DNA of 5,567 nucleotides from a bacterium (GTDB taxonomy: Bacteria; ARS69), in NCBI GenBank assembly GCA_025774865.1, contig JALGZO010000588.1:1-5567 (forward strand), in the 5' to 3' direction. This document shows positions 1-5,567 of this stretch, in pieces; position 1 is the first letter of the stretch; each line of letters starts with the position of its first letter. The notes beneath the pieces are model-generated. The model saw only the letters and a list, made by a program, of their open reading frames with translations, was not told the DNA's origin and searched no databases. Both the position numbers and the translations under genes were made by a program.

Positions 1-1
1 T

Positions 2-301
2 TGGCGTCGCTCGGGCGAGGAAGTCTCGCGATTCCACGTTCACGGATACCGCGCGATGGCGGTGGTCCTCGCGGCGGTCGACCTCGGTGCCCGTGACGCC
101 GAGGAGATCGTCGAGGTGTTGAGACGTCGCGAGCACTGGCGCGAGCGTCCGGAAGCAGAGCGCATCGACATCGTGACTTTCCGCGACGGCGCGCTCGGTC
201 CCGCGGCGTGGGCGACGGGCTTCGACCTGACGCCTCCGATCCATCCAGACGATCGAGAAGCTCTCGAGCGGGCGGACAGCACCCGGTCCGACTCCGAGTA
301 G
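2..301 (+). CDS. C-terminal end of a probable type I periplasmic binding-like (ABC substrate-binding) protein, 5' incomplete
   Basis: The reading frame is open from base 2 to the TAG at 299-301, giving 99 visible residues; the start lies left of the window. The internal ATG at 56 is unlikely to be the true start, because the residues before it (VSRFHVHGYRA) belong to the same segment as those after it. The pattern HGYRAMAVVLAAVDLGARDAEEIVEVLRR resembles the late helix of leucine/branched-chain amino acid binding proteins (GYDA..LL..A...AG..D.EAI..AL). The next stretch, FRDGALGPAAW, resembles the closing strands in which such proteins restate their ligand-independent core. The lipoprotein gene at 1730 has a comparable C-terminal layout, so the two may be related. 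The last 20 residues are charged and probably disordered. In this family such proteins bind small solutes, often amino acids, outside the cytoplasmic membrane. The family call rests on a short C-terminal fragment and is tentative; the existence of a coding region is firmer. Confidence 0.55.
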   Translation, partial: WRRSGEEVSRFHVHGYRAMAVVLAAVDLGARDAEEIVEVLRRREHWRERPEAERIDIVTFRDGALGPAAWATGFDLTPPIHPDDREALERADSTRSDSE

Positions 302-350
302 GCGTCGAACAACTTTCGCTCGACACTGCGAAGCTGACGGTGTTCCCTCA

Positions 351-362
351 CGGCCGCGGCCG
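351..362. repeat. Perfect 12-base palindrome upstream of the symporter gene
   Basis: CGGCCGCGGCCG reads the same on both strands and sits in the 79-base gap between the partial gene and the symporter gene, ending 7 bases before the ribosome binding site. It could be an operator half-site or an RNA hairpin near the start codon. In DNA this rich in G and C, a palindrome of only C and G can also arise by chance. No T run follows it, so it is not a rho-independent terminator. Confidence 0.3.
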
Positions 363-369
363 AAATCAG

Positions 370-374
370 GGAGG
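370..374 (+). promoter_or_regulatory. Ribosome binding site of the symporter gene
   Basis: GGAGG lies six bases before the GTG at 381. It is the best Shine-Dalgarno match in this gap and decides for GTG 381 as the start, giving the short N-terminus typical of the family before the first membrane helix. Confidence 0.75.
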
Positions 375-380
375 GCGGGC

Positions 381-1730
381 GTGCCGGACGGTTCTCACGG
401 ATCAGGTCGTTCCCACTGGGGAAGCCGGTTCGGTTTCATTCTCGCCGCCTCGGGAAGCGCGGTCGGCCTCGGCAACATCTGGAAGTTCCCCTACATCACG
501 GGCGAGTACGGGGGCGGCGCCTTCGTGCTGGTTTACCTCGGGTGCGTGCTCCTCGTGGGCCTTCCCCTCATGTACTCCGAGCTCATCATCGGGCGGCGGG
601 CCGGCAAGGACGTTCTCGGGGCGATGCGGAAGCTCACCAGCCATTGCGGCGACATGGGGAAGGATCTTTCCGGTTTCGCCGGGATGATGGGGATTGCGTC
701 CGGCTTCCTCATCCTGTCGTTCTACTCGGTGGTCGGCGGCTGGGCGATCCACTTCTTCTGGGTCTCACTCGATCTCATCCCGATGGCCCAGGGCGGCGCC
801 GACGAGACGTTCGGCGCGCTTGCCGGAAGCTGGAAGGTCTCCACGCTCTGGCACACGGTGTTCATGGCGCTCGTGATCTCGGTCGTGGCGCGCGGCGTCC
901 ACGACGGCATCGAGCGCGTGTGCAGTCGTCTCATGCCCGCGCTCATCGGCATCCTGCTGATCCTGCTCGTCTACGTCGGGTTCACGGGCGGTCTCGGGGC
1001 CTCACTCGCCTTCCTGTTCCGTCCCGACTTCTCGAAGCTCTCCGGCGAGGGAGCACTCGAGGCGCTCGGTCACGCCTTCTTCACGCTCTCGCTCGGTATG
1101 GGGGCGATGGTGACGTACGGCTCGTACCTCAAGAGCGACACCTTCGTCGTCCGGGACGGCGTGTGGATCGCGGCGCTCGACACGATCATCGCGCTACTCG
1201 CGGGGACCGTGATCTTCGCCGTGGTGTTCGCCGCGGGCATGGAGCCCGGCGCGGGGCCCGGGCTCGTCTTCGTGACGCTGCCCGATCTCTTCGCGCAGAT
1301 GCCCGGGGGGCAGGCGGTCGGCATCGGGTTCTTCCTGCTCCTGATCTTCGCGGCGTGGTCGTCGGCGATCTCGCTGCTGGAGGTCGTGCTCGCCTACTTC
1401 GTCGACGAACACGGGTTGAGTCGGGGTAGGGGAGCCCTCCTCATCGGGGGGGCGATCTGGTTGATCGGAGTCGGCTCGGCGGTGTGGAGTCAGGTGTTCG
1501 ACTTCCTCGACGGTCTGACGACGAACTACATGCTCCCGCTCGGCGGGATGATCATCGCGATCGCCGCGGGCTGGCTCATCAAGCCCGAGGACCGAGTTGC
1601 CGGATTCACGAGGACGGGGGGCGCCGGTGCGTTCCTGGCCACCGCGTGGCTCGTCGTCATCCGGTTCGTGACGCCGGTTCTCGTCCTCGCGGTCATTCTC
1701 TACAAGATGGAGATCATTCGGTTCGAGTGA
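381..1730 (+). CDS. Sodium-dependent transporter, neurotransmitter:sodium symporter (NSS/SNF) family
   Basis: The product has 449 residues, the usual length of bacterial 11-helix members such as Tyt1 and MhsT. It is an inner-membrane carrier expected to take up an amino acid or related amine by cotransport with Na+. The helix 1 signature is plain: HWGSRFGFILAASGSAVG, then LGNIWKFPY and GGGAF (residues 12-48). By alignment from memory to LeuT, Na1-site residues are A27, N32, T235 (in FFTLSLG) and D267 at the LeuT N286 position. Na2-site residues are G25, V28, A324, S327 and S328 (in AAWSSAIS). Y115 in helix 3 matches the substrate-gating tyrosine. Hydrophobic segments lie near residues 17-38, 47-68, 99-126, 157-172, 185-203, 230-250, 261-286, 310-338, 354-373, 382-400 and 414-441. 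K35 replaces the LeuT gate arginine R30. The TGA overlaps the next gene's ATG by one base, indicating an operon. The substrate cannot be read from the sequence. Confidence 0.95.
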   Translation: MPDGSHGSGRSHWGSRFGFILAASGSAVGLGNIWKFPYITGEYGGGAFVLVYLGCVLLVGLPLMYSELIIGRRAGKDVLGAMRKLTSHCGDMGKDLSGFAGMMGIASGFLILSFYSVVGGWAIHFFWVSLDLIPMAQGGADETFGALAGSWKVSTLWHTVFMALVISVVARGVHDGIERVCSRLMPALIGILLILLVYVGFTGGLGASLAFLFRPDFSKLSGEGALEALGHAFFTLSLGMGAMVTYGSYLKSDTFVVRDGVWIAALDTIIALLAGTVIFAVVFAAGMEPGAGPGLVFVTLPDLFAQMPGGQAVGIGFFLLLIFAAWSSAISLLEVVLAYFVDEHGLSRGRGALLIGGAIWLIGVGSAVWSQVFDFLDGLTTNYMLPLGGMIIAIAAGWLIKPEDRVAGFTRTGGAGAFLATAWLVVIRFVTPVLVLAVILYKMEIIRFE

Positions 1731-2851
1731 TGCGCCGCAAGAGACTCCGGGTGATGGTTGGTCTCCTCGCGATCCTCACGGGTTCGTGCGGAAAGCCGGA
1801 AAGCGGGCTGCCGCCGAGCGTCGTCGTGGGCACGGTGCTGCCGCTCTCCGGTCCCGACGCCGAGACGGGTCGCGACGTTCTGTTGGGGCTCCGGCTCGCG
1901 GCGGAACGAGAGGGCTCGACGATCACGCTGCTGCCGGTCGATGGAGAGGGGACGTCGATGGCGTCGGCCCGGAAGCTCCGGGCGCTGGCGCGGGATCCTC
2001 GCGTCGACGTGGTAATCGGGGGCTGGCTCGCGTCCACCGCGCGCACCCTCGCCGCGGTCGCGGGGGGCGTGGCGGTACCCTTCATCGCCCTGTCCCCGCT
2101 GGCCGGAGCGTCCAGCGAGGCGGTCGGGAACAACCTCTTCCTGTTGCACCGGATCGGGGCTCTCGGTCAGGCGGCTGCGGTCTTCGCGCGTGAAGACCTC
2201 GGCGGCGAACAGGCGGGGATCTTCCTCATTCCCGGCAGTACGGCATCGCGCACGCTCGGGGACGCGTTCGACCGTGAGTTCAACGCCGCCGGCGGCCAGG
2301 TCGCCTGGACGATCTCCCCGGACGAGGAGGGACGCGTCGCACTCCCGCGCGGGCCCGAGAAGAAGGTCGATGTGATCTATGTGGCCGGTCCGTCGGAGTG
2401 GGCGGAGAGATGCCTCGAGCTCGGCCAGAAGACCGCGAGCGCGACGATCCTGCTCGCCGACGGGTGGCGTTTGGACGCCGTCGACGCGTTGGTGGAGCGC
2501 GGAGTCCCGGTGTACCTGGCCGGCTTCTACTGCGGGACCGACGCGACGCCCGCCGTTCAGGAGCTTCTCGACGCTTGTGCCCAGGCGGAGCTGCCGGCCA
2601 GCCCGGCCGTTGCTCTCGGCTGGGACTCGCTGCGGCTCGTCCAGGAGGCGGCCGCCGCCGGAGGCACCTCGCGCGAGGCGATCCGGACCGCGCTGCGCAT
2701 GGGAGAGCCGCTCGAGGGGGCCTCGGGGAACGTCGGGCACACTCGGTCCGCTCACAGCCCGGAGACGCCGGCGCTCTCGATGGCCGCCCGGGGCGGCTTC
2801 GTGTTCGTTCGACGCGTGGAGGTCGTTCCACCGCCGCCGCCCGGGGCTTGA
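1730..2851 (+). CDS. Periplasmic binding-like lipoprotein, leucine/branched-chain amino acid binding type
   Basis: The start at 1730 overlaps the symporter stop by one base (TGATG). A longer open frame to the left would run through the symporter gene and is rejected; ATG 1754 is an alternative start. The product has 373 residues. Residues 1-20 form a lipoprotein signal peptide: basic MRRKR, a hydrophobic core, then LTGSC with C20 as the lipidated cysteine. Thr at -3 is not the usual Leu. Gly at +2 gives no inner-membrane retention signal. The mature part starts like the type I periplasmic binding fold: VGTVLPLSGPDAETGRD (residues 33-49), then VDVVIGGWLAS (92-102) and VPFIALSPLAG, and AVALGWDSLRLVQEAA near the C-terminus, which ends in a proline run. 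Such proteins capture amino acids or other solutes for ABC importers, but some act as sensors or envelope scaffolds. No ABC permease or ATPase is visible here; the coupled gene encodes an NSS carrier. Without a strong ribosome binding site, translation probably depends on coupling. Confidence 0.85.
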   Translation: MRRKRLRVMVGLLAILTGSCGKPESGLPPSVVVGTVLPLSGPDAETGRDVLLGLRLAAEREGSTITLLPVDGEGTSMASARKLRALARDPRVDVVIGGWLASTARTLAAVAGGVAVPFIALSPLAGASSEAVGNNLFLLHRIGALGQAAAVFAREDLGGEQAGIFLIPGSTASRTLGDAFDREFNAAGGQVAWTISPDEEGRVALPRGPEKKVDVIYVAGPSEWAERCLELGQKTASATILLADGWRLDAVDALVERGVPVYLAGFYCGTDATPAVQELLDACAQAELPASPAVALGWDSLRLVQEAAAAGGTSREAIRTALRMGEPLEGASGNVGHTRSAHSPETPALSMAARGGFVFVRRVEVVPPPPPGA

Positions 2852-2877
2852 CGCTCGGAAAGCCGCATCGCTACATT
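2848..2877 (+). promoter_or_regulatory. Putative sigma70-type promoter for selA
   Basis: TTGACG (2848-2853, five of six to the -35 consensus) and TACATT (2872-2877, four of six to the -10 consensus) are separated by 18 bases. The -35 overlaps the TGA of the lipoprotein gene. Transcription would begin near 2884, leaving a leader of about 38 bases before the ATG at 2922. The AT-richer -10 stands out in a GC-rich background. It suggests that selA and the next gene can be transcribed separately from the transport genes. Inferred from the sequence alone. Confidence 0.5.
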
Positions 2878-2921
2878 CCTCGCGGCCATCCTCCCCGCAC
2901 CGGATTGGGCGTGTCGACTCC

Positions 2922-4331
2922 ATGACCCCACGCCAGGATTCCTTGCGCAAGATCCCGTCCGTCGACCAGGTTCTGGCGGCGCCCGCGGTCGTCGACCTGC
3001 TCCGGACCGAGCCGCGGCCCGTCGTGGTCCGCGCGATACGCGCGTGTCTGGATGAGATCCGGACGGAGGTCCGCGGCTCCAAGGACAATGGTCGACCGGT
3101 GCCGGGCGCATCCGACGTCGCCGCCCAGGTGGCGCGCTCGGTCCGGTTGGAAGTTCGAGGGCTGCGCCGAGTGTTGAACGCGACCGGAGTGGTGCTCCAT
3201 ACGAACCTCGGTCGAGCGAGGCTCGCGGACTCCGCCGTCCGCGCCGTCCAGGAAGTCGCGAGCGGGGCGTGCGACCTGGAGTTCGACCTCGTGACCGGCA
3301 AGCGCTCCTCCCGAGGCCGCATCCTGGAACGCCGGCTCGTGCAGATGACCGACGCCGAAGGGGCGCTCGTCGTGAACAACAACGCCGGGGCGCTCGTACT
3401 CGCCCTCAATGAGCTGGCCCGCGGGCGAGAGGTGATCGTGTCGCGGGGCGAGCTCGTCGAAATCGGCGGCTCCTTCCGCCTCCCGGACGTGATGGAGCGC
3501 ACTGGAGCACGTCTCCGGGAGGTAGGGACGACGAACCGGACCCACGTGCGGGACTACGAGAACGCGATCGGCCCGGAAACGGCGATGCTGCTCAAGGTGC
3601 ACCGATCGAACTTCCGTCAGGAGGGCTTCGTGACCGAGCCGACGCTCGCCGAGCTCGTCGAGCTCGGACGCCGGTATGACCTGACCGTGTTGCACGACCT
3701 GGGCTCGGGCGCGCTCTGGGAGATGCCGCCGCTGCGGGACGAGCCGCTCGTCCCGGGCAGTCTGGCGTCGGGGGTGGATCTCGTGACGTTCTCCGGCGAC
3801 AAGTTGCTCGGCGGTCCTCAGGCCGGAATCCTGCTCGGCCGGGAGCCGCTGATCGAGCGACTCCGGAAGAATCCGCTGGCCCGAGCGCTAAGAATCGACA
3901 AGTTCACCATCGCAGCCCTTGCAGCCACGCTGGATCTCTTGGAAGATCCCGACAGGGCGCAGACCGATGTCCCGGTTCTCCGGGCGCTCGGGGCGGAACC
4001 CGCCGAGCTCGCGGGGCGTGCCGAGGCGATGGTCCGTGCTCTGGACGGATGTCCTGCGCTCCGGGCCCGGACGACCGAGGCGCTGAGCGAGGTCGGGGGA
4101 GGCGCTGTTCCGGCGGAAGGGCTGCCCACTACGGTCGTCGCGCTGTCGCACGAGACCCTCTCTCCGGACGAGCTGGCGGGCGAGCTGCGCGCCGCCGAGC
4201 CACCGGTGATCGGAAGGATCGCGGGGGGAGAACTCTTGCTCGATCCTCGAAGTCTCGATCGGGCGGAAGACGAAGAGTGCGTTGAGGCCATCCGGGCACG
4301 TCTCGCCGGGTCGGCAGGGGGAGGAAGATGA
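2922..4331 (+). CDS. selA: L-seryl-tRNA(Sec) selenium transferase
   Basis: SelA is a cytosolic PLP enzyme, a homodecamer in bacteria. It replaces the serine hydroxyl on Ser-tRNA(Sec) with selenium from selenophosphate, giving Sec-tRNA(Sec) for UGA decoding. The product has 469 residues, against 463 in E. coli. The N-terminal domain begins with the family pattern LRKIPSVDQVL, which supports ATG 2922 although its ribosome binding site is weak; the open frame further left lies inside the preceding gene. Family blocks follow: NATGVVLHTNLGRA (residues 86-99), then VVNNNAGALVLAL, SRGELVEIGGSFRLPDVM, VGTTNRTHVRDY, LLKVHRSNF and LHDLGSGAL. The PLP-binding lysine is K294 in FSGDKLLGGPQAG. The C-terminal GRIAGGELLLDPRSL is also typical. 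No catalytic block is missing. The gene implies selenoprotein synthesis, but selB, selC (tRNA-Sec) and selD are not in the window. It overlaps the next gene by four bases (ATGA), so the two are likely cotranscribed and translationally coupled. Confidence 0.97.
   Translation: MTPRQDSLRKIPSVDQVLAAPAVVDLLRTEPRPVVVRAIRACLDEIRTEVRGSKDNGRPVPGASDVAAQVARSVRLEVRGLRRVLNATGVVLHTNLGRARLADSAVRAVQEVASGACDLEFDLVTGKRSSRGRILERRLVQMTDAEGALVVNNNAGALVLALNELARGREVIVSRGELVEIGGSFRLPDVMERTGARLREVGTTNRTHVRDYENAIGPETAMLLKVHRSNFRQEGFVTEPTLAELVELGRRYDLTVLHDLGSGALWEMPPLRDEPLVPGSLASGVDLVTFSGDKLLGGPQAGILLGREPLIERLRKNPLARALRIDKFTIAALAATLDLLEDPDRAQTDVPVLRALGAEPAELAGRAEAMVRALDGCPALRARTTEALSEVGGGAVPAEGLPTTVVALSHETLSPDELAGELRAAEPPVIGRIAGGELLLDPRSLDRAEDEECVEAIRARLAGSAGGGR
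4316..4324 (+). promoter_or_regulatory. Ribosome binding site inside the end of selA
   Basis: A purine-rich AGGGGGAGG run inside the last selA codons precedes the ATG at 4328, three bases from the GGAGG core, or six if the AGGGGG part is used. It supports ATG 4328 as the start and direct initiation in addition to coupling with selA. Confidence 0.6.
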
Positions 4332-5567
4332 CGACGGGAGCCATAGCCGAGTTCGGATCTCCGGAAGACGCTGCGCTCGAACTCGAGCTTCCACTTTTGG
4401 GCATGGTGCGGTCCCCGGCCGACGAGAGCGGCCCGATCGCGCCGTCGTATCCGGCCGACGAGCGGACGCGTCGAGAGTACCACCGCGCCGCCGACCGGAT
4501 TCTCTTGTCGCCGCTGTCAGCCAAGGGCTCCGTCGGTCTGATCGGCGACGTCTCTTCGTTGCGCCGCGCCCGGATCGCGGCGGATCTCTCGACGTTGCTC
4601 GCCGCCGAGAAGACGTCGATCCTCGTCGACGCGGACCTCGGCGGGGCGCACCTGTCATTCGATGAGCGTGGCCGCTCCCAGGAAGGGCTCGTGGACGTGC
4701 TCCGTTACGGAGTTCGGTCGCCTCGCGTCGTCGCGCCTACCCAGGCTCCCGGACTGAATCTGCTGCCGGTGGGGTCGGGCACCGTGGACTTTGCCAGCAC
4801 GTACGGCTCGGACTCCACCGCATCGTTGTTCGCGGAACTCCGTCGAACGGGCGATCTCGTGATCGTGAACGGCCCCGACCTCTCGGATCTGGATACCGCC
4901 CGCCCGTTCCTCGCCGAGGTCGCGGGCTGGGTTCTCGTACACGATTTCGGGGCGTCGGTCGCGGCCCGCACCCGCGAGCTCAAGGAGATCTTCGGGGCGG
5001 ATGCCTGTGTCGGAGTGCTCGCGGTCGTGGTGGAGAGGCCGCCGTCAGAGGAGCTGCACGCGCCGTCCAGCTCCGAGTTCCTGCCGCCGTCATTGCCTCC
5101 GCCGATCGAGACGACCATCGAGAAGGAACAGGTCTACGAGGACGTTCCGTCCTACCGGGATGCGTTCGAGGCGGCACCGCCCGAGGAAGCCTCCCCCGTC
5201 CGGGACTTCCTCGAAGAAGCCCCCACCGGGGAGGTCCCGGCCGAGGACGTCGGGTCCCAGGGCCAGCCTCTGGAAGAGGATGCTTCCCACGCGGAGGAGA
5301 GCCCCGGCGGGCCGTTCGAGCCCATCCGCGCGGTGCCTCCCGCGCCCGCCGAGCCGCCGGAGCTCGAGCCGCCCGAGGAGCTCGAGCCGCCGGAATTCAA
5401 GCCGCCGGAGTTCGAGCCGCCGGAATTCAAGCCGCCGGCGGCGCTCGAGCCGTCGGAGTTCAAGCCGCCGGAATTCAAGCCGCCGGAGGCGCTCGAGCCG
5501 TCGGAGTTCAAGCCGCCGGAATTCAAGTCGCCGGAGGCGCTCGAGCCGCCGGAGTTCAAGCCGCCGG
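4328..5567 (+). CDS. Degenerate ParA/MinD- or tyrosine-kinase-like P-loop protein with Pro/Glu-rich repeat tail, 3' incomplete
   Basis: The frame is open from ATG 4328 to the right edge without a stop, giving 413 visible residues. Residues 1-65 are a polar leader. Residues 66-235 follow the order of a ParA/MinD or BY-kinase (CpsD/CapB) domain. SVGLIGDVSSLRRARIAADL (69-88) sits where Walker A should be, but lacks GKS/T. ILVDADLGG (98-106) matches Walker A' and keeps both aspartates. EGLVDVLRYG and LNLLPVGS match the GL.DVL and LLPAG blocks that follow in CpsD-like proteins. LVIVNGPD (177-184) sits where Walker B (IIIDTPP) should be, with Asn for Asp. WVLVHDFGASVAA corresponds to the next core strand. 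ATP hydrolysis or kinase activity is therefore doubtful, and a binding or scaffold role is more likely (inference). Residues 236-340 form an acidic, proline-rich linker. From about 341 a repeat tail of EPPEFKPPE-type units runs off the window. No membrane segment is visible. Start and stop overlap with selA (ATGA). The exact family and function are not known to me. Confidence 0.7.
   Translation, partial: MTTGAIAEFGSPEDAALELELPLLGMVRSPADESGPIAPSYPADERTRREYHRAADRILLSPLSAKGSVGLIGDVSSLRRARIAADLSTLLAAEKTSILVDADLGGAHLSFDERGRSQEGLVDVLRYGVRSPRVVAPTQAPGLNLLPVGSGTVDFASTYGSDSTASLFAELRRTGDLVIVNGPDLSDLDTARPFLAEVAGWVLVHDFGASVAARTRELKEIFGADACVGVLAVVVERPPSEELHAPSSSEFLPPSLPPPIETTIEKEQVYEDVPSYRDAFEAAPPEEASPVRDFLEEAPTGEVPAEDVGSQGQPLEEDASHAEESPGGPFEPIRAVPPAPAEPPELEPPEELEPPEFKPPEFEPPEFKPPAALEPSEFKPPEFKPPEALEPSEFKPPEFKSPEALEPPEFKPP
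5342..5567 (+). repeat. In-frame tandem repeat, 48-base (16-residue) units, continuing past the window
   Basis: The best-preserved units start at the GCG codons at 5441, 5489 and 5537, exactly 48 bases apart; the last is cut by the edge. Each encodes a pattern like ALEPSEFKPPEFKPPE. Units 1 and 2 differ by one base (CCG to TCG at 5528-5530), and the visible part of unit 3 differs from unit 1 also by one base (5549-5551). A diverged copy occupies 5393-5440, and looser PPELEPPE-type sequence precedes it from 5342. Each 16-residue unit is itself built of five- or six-residue pieces, one acidic (ALEP.E) and two basic (FKPPE). The near identity, including synonymous choices (GAG-TTC then GAA-TTC), points to recent duplication by slippage or unequal recombination. 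A proline-rich, charged, extended spacer is the likely product. Confidence 0.9.

Noticed and set aside
315-332. Short inverted repeat TTCGC...GCGAA between the partial gene and the symporter gene
   Set aside because: The stem is only five bases with an eight-base loop and no T run, too weak to call a terminator or regulatory hairpin.
542-1429. Plus-strand frame of 295 codons within the symporter gene
   Set aside because: Its product is an Arg/Gly/His-rich shadow of the symporter coding sequence without any domain pattern.
1484-1729. N-terminal extension of the lipoprotein gene
   Set aside because: The extension runs through the symporter gene in another frame, while ATG 1730 gives a proper lipoprotein signal peptide and a normal stop/start overlap.
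2862-2886. Inverted repeat GCCGC...GCGGC around the putative selA -10 box
   Set aside because: Five-base arms of pure G and C separated by 15 bases are expected by chance in this DNA; no terminator-like T run follows.
2379-2921. N-terminal extension of selA
   Set aside because: This part overlaps the lipoprotein gene in another frame and reads as Arg/Ser-rich nonsense; SelA homology begins right after ATG 2922.
2852-2921. tRNA-Sec gene or other RNA next to selA
   Set aside because: The gap is only 70 bases, shorter than a tRNA-Sec gene, and shows no acceptor stem or anticodon arm.
1700-3502. Long open frame on the minus strand (600 codons)
   Set aside because: It lies opposite the lipoprotein gene and selA, both with clear family motifs; its translation is Arg/Ser/Pro-rich with no recognisable motif, as expected of antisense frames in GC-rich DNA.
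5152-5559. Minus-strand frame coding a Gly/Ser/Asn-rich repeat protein
   Set aside because: It is the reverse complement of the Pro/Glu/Lys repeat tail; the low complexity comes from the sense repeat, and no ribosome binding site or independent domain supports it.

Overview
The window is compact, GC-rich (well above 60% by eye) bacterial DNA with five protein-coding genes, all on the + strand and tightly packed. No RNA gene, insertion sequence, CRISPR array or clear terminator was found. A lipoprotein-type signal peptide and solute-binding-protein-like genes suggest a cell with an envelope, probably Gram-negative. The base composition, stop/start overlaps and gene content would fit an uncultured GC-rich phylum (Myxococcota, Gemmatimonadota or Eisenbacteria-like), but no phylum can be fixed from this sequence.

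Left block (2-2851), likely a transport operon. It begins with the C-terminal end of a probable type I periplasmic-binding-like protein. After 79 bases comes a complete sodium-dependent transporter of the neurotransmitter:sodium symporter (NSS/SNF) family, whose TGA overlaps by one base the ATG of a lipoprotein of the leucine/branched-chain amino acid binding-protein type. An NSS carrier bracketed by binding-protein-like genes is unusual, because NSS carriers are not known to need a binding protein.

Right block (2922-5567). A plausible sigma70-type promoter overlaps the stop codon of the lipoprotein gene and precedes selA, the PLP enzyme that converts Ser-tRNA(Sec) to Sec-tRNA(Sec). The organism therefore probably makes selenoproteins. 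selA is followed, through an ATGA overlap, not by selB but by a gene that runs off the right edge. Its product looks like a ParA/MinD or bacterial tyrosine kinase (CpsD-like) P-loop domain that has lost the Walker A lysine and the Walker B aspartate. An acidic linker and a Pro/Glu/Phe/Lys repeat tail follow, encoded by nearly identical 48-base units.

The most notable items are the degenerate P-loop protein with its young repeat tail, its coupling to selA, and the pairing of an NSS symporter with binding-protein-like lipoproteins.
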